A stretch of 64,000 bases of DNA from Osedax fenrisi (taxonomy: Eukaryota > Annelida > Polychaeta > Sabellida > Siboglinidae): NCBI GenBank assembly GCA_964019155.1, contig OZ025243.1, forward strand, positions 29,556,871-29,620,870. The letters run 5' to 3'. The first letter of the stretch is position 1. Each line of letters opens with the position of its first letter. Made by a program: the position numbers and the translations under genes. Under the pieces are notes generated by a model. That model had not been told where the DNA came from. It worked only from the letters and a program-made list of their open reading frames with translations, and searched no databases. Positions 35,222-47,655 of this stretch are shown here, in pieces.

Positions 35222-35382
35222 GTGTGTGCGTGTGCGCGTGTGTGGCTCGCACTGTGCGTGTTTGCGTGTGTGTGAGGCTCGCACTGTGCGAGTGTGCGCG
35301 TGTGTGTGAGGCTCGCACTGTGCGAGTGTGCGCGTGTGTGTGAGACTCGCACTGTGCGTGTGCGTGCGTGTGTGAGTGTGTT
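35222..35382. repeat. GT-rich minisatellite of about 34 bp with hairpin core
   Basis: Four units contain (G/A)CTCGCACTGTGCG(A/T)G, starting near 35245, 35277, 35311 and 35345 (spacing 32, 34, 34). CTCGCAC and GTGCGAG form a perfect 7-bp stem. The remainder is alternating GT/GC, able to adopt Z-DNA. Confidence 0.75.
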
Positions 35383-35775
35383 TCTATAAATAGAACGATC
35401 GTTATCGATGTACTATCATTATCGTTATGACGATATGACCCGACCTCTATAGAGGTTAACCCGTCCGCGAGAGGAGAGTATACTATAGAGGACATGACCA
35501 CGCGCCGCGCTCGTGTCCTTCTCCATTCGTTGACCACGTGGTATACGTCACGTGCTACCTATAGGTCACGTGCTCCATGAGTGTCGCCATTGTAGTGACC
35601 ACGTGGTAATACATTTACGTGTGTCCACTACGCGTACGTTACCGCGCGTGCGTGCGTATGAAGGCCGTGTCCTCACTAACGTCCTTGTCTATCACGTGTA
35701 CGTAGGCAGCATGCGCGTGTGTAGCACAATAGGAACCCCGTATGTCATATGTCCTACTATAGTGATCATAGTTTA
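35383..35775. other. CpG-rich segment with several E-boxes
   Basis: CACGTG cores near 35534, 35550, 35568, 35599 and 35694, and CGCGCGTGCGTGCG near 35644. ORF 35552-35776 has no family motif. This may be a regulatory or unmethylated island; no exon seen. Confidence 0.35.
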
Positions 35776-36473
35776 AATAACAATAATTCGTCCACTTTAA
35801 TAGAATGTCATTAATAATGTTATATTAAAATAATATAATAACAATAATATATATATATAATATGTATTAGAATAATTTTAGTTTGTAATCTGTTTTGTTT
35901 TCTTGTTTATTATATTAATATAATACCAATTGGTATGCTTGTTCCTTCTAAATGGATTCAAAATAATATTGCATATTTTCTTTTGTTACTACCCGTTATA
36001 TAAAAGCATATATGCTGTTTTATTCAATATAATGTTATTTAATATATGGTATGATGATGATGATATTCTGTTTATTTGCACTAAAATAGGGCCATATAGA
36101 CCCCTTCGCTCGTGCGGGAAGAAAATAATAATAAAATAATGGTAATACGATAATAATTTAATAATAATATACATTCAATATACCACGGACAACAATACTA
36201 AATAATATAACTGACTATTATATAGTACAGTGCATATTATACACTGCATTGATATGGTGTAATGTTATATACTACAGACTGCATTGATGTAGTGGAGTAT
36301 AATATAAAGGGTATACCAATATATTACCAAGTATACTCATCAACATTATGTATACATATATATATATTTGTTAATATTTTAATTAATTGTTATATTTTTG
36401 TCATTAATTATAATTTTCATTCACAGGATATAACAAATAAAAATAAAGATGGAATTAAAGGTTATATATTATA

Positions 36474-36518
<45 letters not shown>
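35776..36518. other. AT-rich spacer with LINE-like 3' tail
   Basis: On the minus strand, 36120-36045 reads TTCCCGCACGAGCGAAGGG ... AAATAAACAGAAT then (ATC)n, the look of a LINE or SINE 3' end. (TA)n at 36478-36514. No gene. Confidence 0.4.
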
Positions 36519-38199
36519 CCCAGTAAATGTTTGTGTAAGAAAATTCGTGTATTACACTAACAAAATGTCCGTGTATTACACAACCATATAGCTACGATAG
36601 AACCAGTGTATTACACGGACATTTTGTCACTATAATATACGGACATTTTGTCACAATAATACACGTTCTTACCATTAATACTCGATATTCTGAAGAATAT
36701 TTTATATTATTTATATGCTTATATAGTATTATAATTCCATATATACAGTCAACTCCCTATAAGTCGGAATCGCAAGGGACCGGGAAAATTGTCCGACTTA
36801 GCGAGATGTCCGACTTATCCGAGATTAATAATATCATGCTAATAAGACATGCGACGCGCAGCGTGAGTTAAAGGGTATCCAAAATGTGGAATTATGTCAA
36901 AATCAATAACATAAAATGTGGTATTAAATAATATTACTTACTATTATAATATACATTATTCAAACTAAACATTTCTGACATTTTATAAAAAGTCATACTT
37001 ATCCAGTATAAAAATCATAAATTTGATATAATATGTGTCCGACTTATCCAATCAAACTTATCCGACTTATCCGATTAATTTAACATGGATCTAGATACAA
37101 ATCCAACCAAACCAACTAAATGTGTCCGATTTATCGAGAAGTCCGACTTATCCGTAGTCCGACTTAACGAGAGTTGACTATATTATAGAATGACATATCG
37201 CTTATATTTAAAAATTAAATTTAATAATAATAATATTTTGAATATTAAATAAAGTGTTTCAATGTTCAATAATGAGTATGCTCATTATAACATTATTTCA
37301 AATTGTATTATCTTAATTATCAATATAATTATGATTATAATTGTTGTTTAATTATTGACACATAAACGCAATTATGATGATTTTAATAACCATAGATACT
37401 TAAATAATTTATGATTTTAAAATAGTAATTTTATTTATTAAATACATAATATTAACTTAAATATAACTTAAAATAAAAATTGATAATTAATTTACATTAT
37501 TACTAAATTAAATCAATATATTAAAATAAAGAAAAGGTAAAAGAGTATATTTTTTCTATATTAAAATAATAATGTATTTTTAGATGAATATTATAGTGAC
37601 AAAATGTCCGTGTAATACACTGGTGCTATCATAACCATATCGCTGTATAATACACGGATATTTTGTTAGTGTAATACGCGGATATTTAGTGTGTGATTTA
37701 CACGACCAATACACAACTTATTTTTAATATTTTGTATTTTATTATATTTTATTTATTTAAATACTATATATATATATCTAACTCTATATAGTATACTATA
37801 ATATTCTATTATATAATATATTATATATAATTAAAAGTAGAATTAATACTATTCTACAACCTATATCTTAAATTAAACTATATTATTTATTTGTATATAT
37901 AGTGATTTATGTCGGTGTACTACACGGACATTTGTCAATATAAAACACGGATATTTAGTATGTGTAAAACATGGACATTAGTCACCTTACAAATTAATTA
38001 ATATTTATATAAACAAATTATTTTTTGATATAACATAAATATAAATATATTTGTATATCTAAATGAAGTTTAATTTCTATATCATATATTAACTAACAAT
38101 CATTTTTTAAATTTCTACCGTGTAAAATGTCACAAATCATGTAAAACGACGGGCAAAAACACTACTTACACGAGTTAAAACACGGAAAAATGTTCTGGG
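36519..38199. mobile_element. CCCAG-ended element with GTGTATTACAC arrays
   Basis: The left end CCCAGTAAATGTTTGTGTAA and the inverted right end CCCAGAACATTTTTCCGTGT are similar. TTAA precedes the left end, but AAAT follows the right, so the duplication is unresolved (a TTAA target would suit piggyBac/Kolobok types). Inside, variants of GTGTATTACACGGACATTTT recur about ten times in both orientations, near 36570-36665, 37605-37705 and 37905-37990. No ORF. The pogo-like element at 36746-37180 is inserted in it. Confidence 0.55.
36746..37180. mobile_element. pogo/Tigger-like MITE
   Basis: Left end CAGTCAACTCCCTATAAGTC; inverted right end TAGTCAACTCTCGTTAAGTC; TA on both sides (36744-36745, 37181-37182). 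pogo-type elements typically start CAGT and duplicate TA. GTCCGACTTATCC motifs recur about eight times near both ends. At 435 bp there is no transposase. Confidence 0.75.
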
Positions 38200-38982
<783 letters not shown>

Positions 38983-39224
38983 TAACTCAGAATGGTATAC
39001 AAATAAAAACTATATGGAATATTAGAAATGAATTTGTCGACCTCTTCATCATCGTATTGAGCCAAACTAAATAAAATATAATAAATGCAAACTAATAATA
39101 ATATATACATATACTTAATAATACAACATCATAATTATAATTACAATTACCCACTAAACCACACTACAAACATATAGCCGGACAACGATTTTGGAGTGCA
39201 TGCCAACTTACACAAACTTATAAA

Positions 39225-39265
<41 letters not shown>

Positions 39266-39664
39266 TAAATATATATTCTACTGATACCCATATCGTTTTT
39301 GTGGTACCCTAAAATTGACTCGCGCGCTTCTACGAGGAATATTACGACTGTTGTGGTCAACTCTATGTGGACATCGCCATTGCGGATATTGGCCTAGTTA
39401 ACCACGTTCGTTAAACCTATCCGAATCACGTGATATGTTTTCGGCGCTAATCTACGCCCTACTTTATAGGCTTCCGGCTTATATTAGGCTTGTGTTATGT
39501 ACTACCAATGGGATGGTGCATCATCGCGTGCGCTATGTGTATGAGTGTGCGCCCCTCCCTCAACGCACTCCGCACCGCTGTACACATCGCTTTCACTCCG
39601 CTTCTCGTTCGCTCCGTAATTTACCCCATTAATCGCACCGCCTCGCTCGTCCTTCGCGTTAACA
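38983..39664. other. Spacer, CpG-richer from 39300
   Basis: No gene recognised up to 39300. From 39300 the composition is more balanced. The minus-strand frame 39693-39502 continues from the Gypsy integrase, so the 3' part of that element may reach about 39480. No LTR identified. One ATCACGTGAT near 39424. Confidence 0.35.
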
Positions 39665-40340
39665 ACATATATATCTGTCCTAACGAATAACATACAGTAC
39701 GGTGACTAACCAGTAGTAGCGTGCGGTGTGCAAGTATACGCGTATAGTAATGACACTATGTGTTCGGGCCACGCTTGATTATCATGTTCGTTCAACGTTC
39801 GCAATAGAGTATGCGAAGTAAGTACTGGAATAGCTCTACTATTCCATTGCCTTGTGGATGATACGGCGTGTTCGTGATGTTACGCTACCGTGTTCGCCCC
39901 ATAATTCACTGTTGATAGCCTACCCACAATTCCTACCCTGATCGCTATAGATCCGAAGAGGAAACCCAAATCGATCGAACCGCGCACTTTTTAAGACAGA
40001 AGCTAAGCACTTATCCGTTTGATTCTTCGTTGGAATTACCTGCGAGAACCCATTGAATACAGCAGTAACTATATTTACTTTATACAGTATATGTTCAATA
40101 CATGTATTTCTTTTCAGTTTTATAGTTGTGAAGACTACGGCTATCACATCGAATGACCGCAGTGACCTCAGTGGTCTCAGTGGCCGTAAAGTGGACGTAA
40201 AGTACCCGTTTCCGGTGCGAGCTCGCGTCGCTTTATCCAAAGCACAATGTCGGCATGAATTACATGTAATACTGAAGTACGCTCGCCCAGCCTCCTACCC
40301 AATATAGCATCTCGTTAACCAACGCCCCCAAGGCCCCACG
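39665..40340 (-). pseudogene. Ty3/Gypsy integrase remnant
   Basis: Minus-strand pieces in order: a Cys-containing end of the HHCC zinc finger (TCNSCRHCALDKATRAR, near 40270-40220), the central strand where the first catalytic Asp is expected but Val is read (VIAVVFTT near 40130), NGFSQVIPTKNQ (near 40045), YSDQGRN with the second catalytic Asp (near 39945), and, after a frame change, PYHPQGNGIVEL with the catalytic Glu (near 39855). The end is YAYTCTPHATTG, a stop, then SPY and LF-RT. Catalysis is lost through the Asp change and frame breaks. Confidence 0.8.
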
Positions 40341-40689
40341 TTCGCTATATCCTTCGATGGACTAAACCTTTACGTAACTCGTACAATACGCAGCCTTGTC
40401 GGTGAATTCGCTATAACTAATTGTCGATTACAACTTCCAACCGCTATGCACATCTGTATAGCGCACCTGCTATTACCTCTAATATCTCTCCCTCTGTATA
40501 AATGTCGCCGATTTGTACACTTAGCCTCCAGATATTTCCTCGCGAGATCTCGCGCACTGCCCTTGCCGTACACGCTCTATCGCTATCCTCGACTTGTAAT
40601 TCGATCTCATCTAACGCTTCTAATTCCTCTGGCCTCTCCTGTATTCTCACGGATATTGATTGTAATTCGATCGGTAAGATATTATACTA

Positions 40690-41035
40690 TAGGTTGCCTT
40701 TAAAGTGTCTGTATTTGCATTCAGCTTCCCAGAACGGAAATACATAATTAAAGATTGGAAATAGCTCGTTGTTATAGGTCTATACCTACATCTATTTAGG
40801 TCACCGCCCCTTTCGATGAATGGAAGTGAACTACGGGGTGGTTATCTGTGTACACGTTACACTCAGATTCAGCTAGATATGTTTATAAAGCTTGGGCTAA
40901 TGCTCATTTCAAAGCGAGTTATTCTAGCTTCATTGAGCTATAATTCGAATCGTTGTATTCTTCACCGCTTAATTGTCTACTTTTTATATAATACAGCTCA
41001 TATATAGTCTAAGCTAGCGTCCGTTTCCCAAAATA
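40690..41035 (-). pseudogene. Ty3/Gypsy RNase H remnant
   Basis: The minus strand reads WETDASLDY (near 41020-40995, first acidic residue), a SMKLE-stop-LALK stretch corresponding to the second acidic residue (near 40910), and VYTDNHPVVHF (near 40850) with the third. It ends with SGKLNANTDTL near 40705. Several stops. Confidence 0.75.
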
Positions 41036-41725
41036 ACGGAATCTCATAATTCGGGTAACCTAAAATAGGCGTCGTTGTTAACTTCTCTTTAGGGTTTTTA
41101 ATGCCTCTTGAAATTCATATGTCCATGCGAACTTTACTTCATCCTTTGTCAAGTTAGTCAAGTCGGACTTTATATTGAGGAATACTTCGGAACGAACTTC
41201 CGATAGTATCCGTTTAGACCAAAAACTATCTTACTTTCTTCACTGAAGTCGGGGTATTCCTCCGCAAAGTATTACTGCGCGAATTTAAAATCCTAAACAA
41301 GTTTGCATTAGTCGCTGGTTTGAAAAAATGTCAGGTTCATTCACTAATTGGCATTCGAGTGTACTCGTACAATCCATGCGACCCTGCGCTAAATCCGTTT
41401 TATGATGATCTTCTTCAACCAGAACTCATCGTAAAAACCCGTGAGCCAGATTTATCGAACTGAATATGTAAATTTAAAGGTTCCAAAGCTACATCAACTC
41501 GTGGTAATGGGAACCAATCTCTCATCGCGTTTAGGTTCAGGCCCCTAGAGTTACAACATACTATTATGAGAGTGCCCGATTTCTTTCGAATTAATACCAA
41601 TTGTGCACTAAAATGATATGTTCTTTTCTGGATTATATCAGAGGTGATATGGACTTGTAAATACGTATTTACTTCATCACATTGGTTAACGGGAATCCGT
41701 CTATATGGTCTTCTTACCGGATTGG
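41036..41725 (-). pseudogene. Ty3/Gypsy reverse transcriptase remnant
   Basis: Pieces on the minus strand: RRIPVNQCDEVNTYLQ (near 41720-41670), VLIRKKSGTL (near 41600), MRDWFPLPRVDVAL (near 41520), LYEYTRMP (near 41365), then GYYRKFVPKYSS (near 41215) and TTTPILGYPNYEIP (near 41065). Between LYEYTRMP and GYYRKF there is too little sequence, and the YxDD catalytic box is not present, indicating an internal deletion. Confidence 0.8.
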
Positions 41726-41970
41726 GTCAACCAAAGTTATGCACTATGTGGTATTAGTAATATCGCATTACCGTATTACCCATCATCGTGTTTTCTTCGA
41801 CTGGATACATCGGAAAAATTGCATAGATGCCTTTAAATGCATTATCCTCGGTTTCCGATAAATGCCATACTACCATCTTATTACGATTATTTTCTAGGTT
41901 CCTACTCGCTTCCTCTACTTCCTCTATTCATTTCGCTCGTGCTTGCAAATTAATAATTTTGCATTCGTCC

Positions 41971-42075
<105 letters not shown>

Positions 42076-42574
42076 CAGCTTAAATGTATTAACTTTATCG
42101 GAACGCATTCGTCCTGCTCGGTAGAGCATGTATATAGAGCTCTATAGAGTAGTATACTACTACCGCGCCTCTCAAAATTACCGTTAAATCTGTATCTAGA
42201 CCAGTGGTTCCCATACTGGGGGTCGCGACCCACAAGTGCACCCATGGGTCGCATGATTTTATCAATTTTATACAATATTAAAATAAATAACAATTAATTT
42301 TTTAATAATTATGTCTTAAATATTAAATTTATATAACTACAAACATTCTAAAGATTAATACCATATTAATATTTAATGTACAGTTAATATAATATACCGT
42401 ACATTAATTATTAATGATAAACCATACAGCTACTAAAATATATAGCCATATTTATTAATATATTTATGTTTATAAACGCCACAATCTTCGCTCCAATATA
42501 TATATATATATATTGATAGTGGATAATAACACAACATCTAAATATTATATCTAAAAACTTTAATTATAAAAAGA

Positions 42575-44350
42575 GAAAAATATTGATAGTTTTTTTATCA
42601 TTTGGGTTTACCTTTATAGTAAAAAATAATATTGAAGTGCCACAATCTGTTGTACGAAATTCTATAGAATTGATATGTATACATTATACAAAACTAATAA
42701 ATGATGACGTAAACTTGAAACTACAACTAAGCATCCAAATTTCAAAAAAATATATATATATATAAATATACATTAATTTATAAATTAGATAACTAGTTAA
42801 CTAGTCCCATGACGAGTCGTCATAGGGGGAACATGATATGGCGTCATGCACAACTTCTTCTAACTATAACGATATTTCGTTACATTAATTAAGGACCGGG
42901 TAGACATACCAGTCCACTCCTAGACTTCGTCCATCCAATTCCTTTTAGGGCGACATCTTTTCCTTATACCTTCAATATGCCCTTGTAAAATATTATTTGT
43001 CAATGTGTCATGTCTAGACATATGGCAAAACCAACTCATTTATATCATTTTCACTTTATTTAAAACACGTTCATATGAACCAATTCTAGATATCATTTAC
43101 TCATAGGTATATACATTTGTCTTTATTTGTCTATAGTGCCTATGTGATATTTATCATTCATCTATGTGACTTAGATTTAAAAGAATTCAATCGTTTCTTA
43201 GATTCTTCGAGAATAGTCTATGTTACAAATATCAAAATGGTCAAATTTATATTTTATTGATATTTCTTATATTTTTTATTAATTTTAGGTTATATGTGAA
43301 GTCAAACATAGTTAAATACAATTGGACGAAAACACTGATGTAACTCACATATATGTTGTATATACTATGATATATCACAATATATAGTATTCGTACGTTA
43401 CATAGTAAACAAATCTATAAAGGAAGAGTTCCTTTTTTTTTGTGAACCAATTACAACGATAACAAAAGAAGTGGATGTATTTGATGTATTAAATTCGATT
43501 TTATTGCTAACGATTTAGAATGTATTATATTAATGTTGGTGATTACTGACAGAACACCCAGTAAGTTAGGCATACAATCAGGATTAATTAAACTTTTCAA
43601 AGATACATTACCAGAAGTAATAATCATACACTGTTTAATTCATAGACAATCGTCAGCTTCACGAGTTATTCCAGAATATTTATCAACAATTTTAAAAACA
43701 ATAATAAAAAACATGAATTTCATTAGGTCGAGTTCTATAAATCGGCTATTCCAAAAAATATGTATAGAAATAGACTCAGACTTTGACAACTTGTTATATA
43801 TACTCAGGCCGATGGTTGTCAAAGGGTATAGTTTGAAATAGATAGTATTATCTTAAATTAAGGATGTTGTTATTATTTTTCTTCAAGAACAAAATATAAT
43901 TAAACTAGTAATGAAATGGGAAGAAAATAAGGGAATTAAATTAATCTTGCAGATGAATTAAAAATGTATATTCTAGAAATTTACAATCTTCTTTATAATA
44001 TAGCACTTCATTCCTTTTATGCTGATATTAAAGATATCTATACATATAACCTGCAAGTTCCATGGAACAAAGTGAACTCATAATTGGTGAACATATATGT
44101 CATATATATCATATGATATTGGTGCAAAGCATGAATTTGAAACAAGGGAACTATGCAATTTTTGGATTTCGATGAAAATATTCTATCCACATTTTTCAAT
44201 AATTATTAATTAATATATTTTACCTTTTGCAAGCACATATCTATGTGAAAGGACCTTCTCAGATTTTTAAATTTGAAAAATAAAAAAATAAAAAAATTAG
44301 AAGTCGAACTAGATCCGAGGTGCACTCTATCAGAAAGAAAAACAGATATT
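42575..44350 (+). pseudogene. hAT transposase remnant (ZBED/SCAND3-like group)
   Basis: Three coding remnants. N-terminal: LSFGFTFIVKN near 42590, the segment before the BED zinc finger; the finger's cysteines are not seen. Core (43390-43845): EEFLFFCEPITT, then VITDRTPSKLG where domesticated ZBED-type homologues have TDGAP (Asp kept, Gly replaced), then HCLIHRQSSASRVIPE and NFIRSSSINRLFQ. C-terminal dimerisation region (44225-44350): STYLCERTFS and LEVELDPRCTLSERK. Frame breaks and the LINE insertion show it is dead. Transposase would cut and paste DNA flanked by the TIRs. Confidence 0.8.
42790..43130 (-). pseudogene. LINE C-terminal fragment nested in the hAT element
   Basis: The minus strand reads WFCHMSRHDTLTNNILQG (near 43040-42985), KRCRPKRNWMDEV, stop, EWTG. 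This is the GH-motif and GRPRxxWxD tail found at the 3' end of many RTE/CR1-like LINE ORFs. Surrounding DNA to about 43130 continues at low similarity. Third nesting level: LINE in hAT in Gypsy. Confidence 0.65.
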
Positions 44351-44800
44351 TATAAATTAAGAATGCAAATACACAATATTTAAAAAAAAAATATATTACA
44401 TATTTTAAATAAATTTATTTTAAAAATGTATCTTATTTTTTTTAATATTTTATTTAAAAAAACATTATACTTAGGGGTCGTTTTATATAAAACAAACTTA
44501 AAAGGGATCGTCGAAGAAAAAAGTCTGGGAACCACTGATCTAGACTCTGGACATATATAATTCCTATACCTGCCTTTACAGTTACCATTACAATTCTCTT
44601 TGAATTATCTTTGAATTCTCTTTGAATTCTCTACTATATACATATAACGAGAAAACCAAAGGTTCTAGTAGAAGGGAATAAGTTGTATATAACTCCGCTA
44701 CATTTAGCGCCTCATTTGTTTATACCCCTATGTCCACTGTCTAAATACGTTTCTACTACTGCAGTGCTCAGTTTAATACCAGGAATCCCGCTAGGAATCT

Positions 44801-45040
44801 TCAACCGTCTACCTCTAGCTCCAGTTCTACATATCCTTCGTACTCTACTCCGCTACCATCGACCGATGTCAATCGCAACTCATCATTCAACTCCATCATC
44901 ACGGTATAGTTGAGGTGATAACATGTTCCAGACATGCATGGTAACTTGTCACCAGTATCTATCAAACATTTAGTCCGTAGTCCGTCCTTCCGTAATTCAC
45001 CAAAAGAACACCGTCCTTTTAAACTCGCACACATTCCCAT
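44801..45040 (-). pseudogene. Ty3/Gypsy aspartic protease remnant
   Basis: The minus frame of 79 codons contains CLIDTGDKLPCMSG, the DTG active-site motif of retroelement proteases (normally DTGS/A), followed by a beta-strand pattern ending YVELELEVDG. Its start merges with the sequence after the zinc-knuckle-like motif. It would cleave the gag-pol polyprotein; the second flap/ILG motif is not clear. Confidence 0.7.
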
Positions 45041-45085
45041 CGCTCGCTTTCCACTTTTTGCGAACCTCAGTTAGATGATGGAGCT

Positions 45086-46738
45086 TCACTGAGCTTTCCC
45101 GTGTTGCGAACACTGTCGTTCTCTGTGCCCGAATGCATCACACTTCCGGCCACCCAAACTCCTTACACTCCCTACACTCCTCAAACTCCTTACACTCCTT
45201 ACACTCCTTACACTCCTCACACTCCTTACACTCCTTACACTCCTCACACTCCTTACACTCCTCACACTCCTTACACTCCTTACACCCCGTACACTCCTCA
45301 CACTCCTTACACTCCTCACACTCCTTACACTCCTTACACTCCTTACACTCCTCACACTCCTTACACTCCTTACACTCCTCACACTCCTTACACTCCTCAC
45401 ACTCCTTACACTCCTTACACCCCGTACACTCCTCACACTCCTTACACTCCTCACACTCCTTACACCCCGTACACTCCTTACACTCCTTACACTCCTTACA
45501 CTCCTCACACTCCTTACACTCCTTACACTCCTTACACTCCTTACACTCCTCATACTCCTTACACTCCTCACACTCCTTACACTCCTCACACTCCTTACAC
45601 CCCGTACACTCCTCACACTCCTTACACTCCTCACACTCCTTACACTCCTCACACTCCTCACACTCCTTACACTCCTTACACCCCGTACACTCCTCACACT
45701 CCTCACACTCCTCACACTCCTTACACTCCTTACACTCCTTACACTCCTTACACTCCTCACACTCCTTACACTCCTCACACTCCTTACACTCCTTACACTC
45801 CTTACACTCCTTACACTCCTTACACTCCTTACACTCCTTACACTCCTCACACTCCTTACACTCCTCATACTCCTTACACTCCTCACACTCCTTACACTCC
45901 TTACACTCCTTAAACTCCTTACACTCCTTACACTCCTTACACTCCTTACACTCCTTACACTCCTTACACTCCTTACACTCCTTACACTCCTTACACTCCT
46001 TACACTCCTTACACTCCTTACACTCCTTACACTCCTTACACTCCTTACACTCCTTACACTCCTCACACTCCTTACACTCCTTACACTCCTTACACTCCTT
46101 ACACTCCTTACACTCCTTACACTCCTCACACTCCTCACACTCCTTACACTCCTCATACTCCTTACACTCCTCACACTCCTCACACTCCTCACACTCCTCA
46201 CACTCCTTACACTCCTCACACTCCTTACACTCCTCACACTCCTTACACTCCTTACACTCCTCACACTCCTCACACTCCTTACACTCCTCACACTCCTTAC
46301 ACTCCTTACACTCCTCACACTCCTTACACTCCTTACACTCCTTACACTCCTTACACTCCTTACACTCCTTACACTCCTTACACTCCTTACACTCCTCACA
46401 CTCCTTACACTCCTTACACTCCTTACACTCCTTACACTCCTCACACTCCTCATACTCCTTACACTCCTCACACTCCTCACACTCCTTACACTCCTTACAC
46501 CCTGTACACTCCTTACACTCCTTACACTCCTCACACTCCTTACACTCCTTACACTCCTTACACTCCTTACACTCCTCACACTCCTCATACTCCTTACACT
46601 CCTCACACTCCTCACACTCCTTACACTCCTTACACCCTGTACACTCCTTACACTCCTCACACTCCTTACACTCCTTACACTACTTACACTCCTTACACTC
46701 CTTACACCCTGTACACTCCTTACACTCCTTACACTCCC
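45086..46738 (-). pseudogene. gag nucleocapsid region expanded into a minisatellite
   Basis: One minus frame reads 524 codons, mostly Val-Arg-Ser repeats, and ends CDAFGHRERQC, a zinc-knuckle-like Cys/His motif lacking one Cys. In another minus frame the unit is Cys-Lys-Glu and ends ECRECKEFGW, which has knuckle Cys spacing (C-x2-C-x4) with Trp in place of His. The protease follows directly. The array probably grew inside, or beside, codons of a gag zinc knuckle. Whether any long repeat protein was ever made is unknown. Confidence 0.5.
45157..46738. repeat. Minisatellite, about 176 copies of a 9-bp unit
   Basis: The unit is CTCCTTACA on the plus strand, with variants CTCCTCACA and CTCCTCATA and the periodic CCCCGTACA or CCCTGTACA (near 45285, 45420, 45463, 45600, 45681, 46499, 46632 and 46704). 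The phase is kept throughout, so long ORFs exist on both strands (plus 45133-46806, minus 46660-45086); the plus-strand ones are incidental. Confidence 0.95.
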
Positions 46739-46739
46739 C

Positions 46740-47440
46740 AGCCCAATTCGGTAACCGCTATACGCAATGCATCACATTCTATGATGGTCCCTGCCCACGG
46801 GCTTAGTAGAAATGGGTATTCACATTAATCCTCACGACATACGGAATTGATCGAATTGATAAGTTAGATTCACTAACCCATCCTCCAGTATCTTAACCTT
46901 ATCATCTTAACCCTATCATCTTAACCATCATTCCCATAAGCCTCGCGCCATTTAGACTCCTCGCTTCCTTCCTCTACCTTAACCATTCTTACGCTTGCCT
47001 CACTAGTTATACCCTTGTATGCCCTTACTCGTTGGATAAATATTCGGAATGAAGAACCCCCACTGACCTAGTTATTCGGTCAGCTTCATCTCTCACTCCT
47101 ACATCTCGTAGTGTCTCGCACAGTCTCTCCATCAATATATATTAAAATATATATAGGTATACTAGTATATACCTAGTATACTATCTTCTATCTTTTCCAG
47201 GTCTGGTATTAATAGGGAATAGCCCTCCCTGCGTTCTAGAATTAAATCTGCCAGGCTATATTGTGGCGCCTGTTTAAAAAGCAACTCACGTCGTTAATCG
47301 TCATCTACAGAAAATCTCTAGATTATACTATAGTAGTACACCTCGCTATGTTGTCCCGACTCGACTTATCCGACAGCCATTCGGCTTTAATTTCCTACCT
47401 CGCTACTCCATCGATGCGTTCCAGTAGGAATATCGACCTC
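46740..47440 (-). pseudogene. Gypsy gag-like region
   Basis: Upstream of the minisatellite the minus strand has coding-like pieces: APQYSLADLILERREG and YSLLIPDLEKIEDSI (near 47265-47170), then MERLCETLRDVGVRDEADR (near 47132-47070), and ASVRMVKVEEGSEESKWREA (near 46990). They are charged and helical like a gag capsid, but I recognise no specific domain. Frame changes between the pieces. Confidence 0.4.
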
Positions 47441-47468
47441 TCGGATTGAGGGTATTCCCTCAATCCGA
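47441..47468. other. Perfect 12-bp hairpin
   Basis: TCGGATTGAGGG, TATT, CCCTCAATCCGA: a perfect 12-bp stem with a four-base loop at the upstream edge of the recognisable Gypsy sequence. It could be an element boundary, terminator-like structure or chance; it does not look like an LTR end. Confidence 0.7.
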
Positions 47469-47588
47469 CCTCAGTCACTATAGTAAAGGACAAATTATAA
47501 ACTTAAAATTCAAAAATGATTTCGAATTTTAAAATATTCACGGAAAATACAAATAATATAGTTTCGACATATGATCATATAGCATATG

Positions 47589-47655
<67 letters not shown>

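Larger units (their letters stand above)
42202..44537 (+). mobile_element. hAT transposon, perfect 8-bp TSD, inserted in Gypsy pol
   Basis: ATCTAGAC flanks it exactly (42194-42201, 44538-44545), the hAT TSD length. TIRs: left CAGTGGTTCCCATACTGGGG and right inverse CAGTGGTTCCCAGACTTTT. The left end continues GGTCGCGACCCA and the right end carries GGGGTCG, typical of hAT elements with BED-type transposases. Plus-strand transposase remnants lie at about 42575-42640, 43390-43845 and 44225-44350. A LINE fragment (42790-43130) is inserted in reverse. Because it splits Gypsy pol, it is younger than that element. Confidence 0.92.

Noticed and set aside
45101..46806. Plus-strand ORFs of 270 and 557 codons (YTP and LHS repeats)
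   Set aside because: Translation of the 9-bp minisatellite antisense to the Gypsy element.
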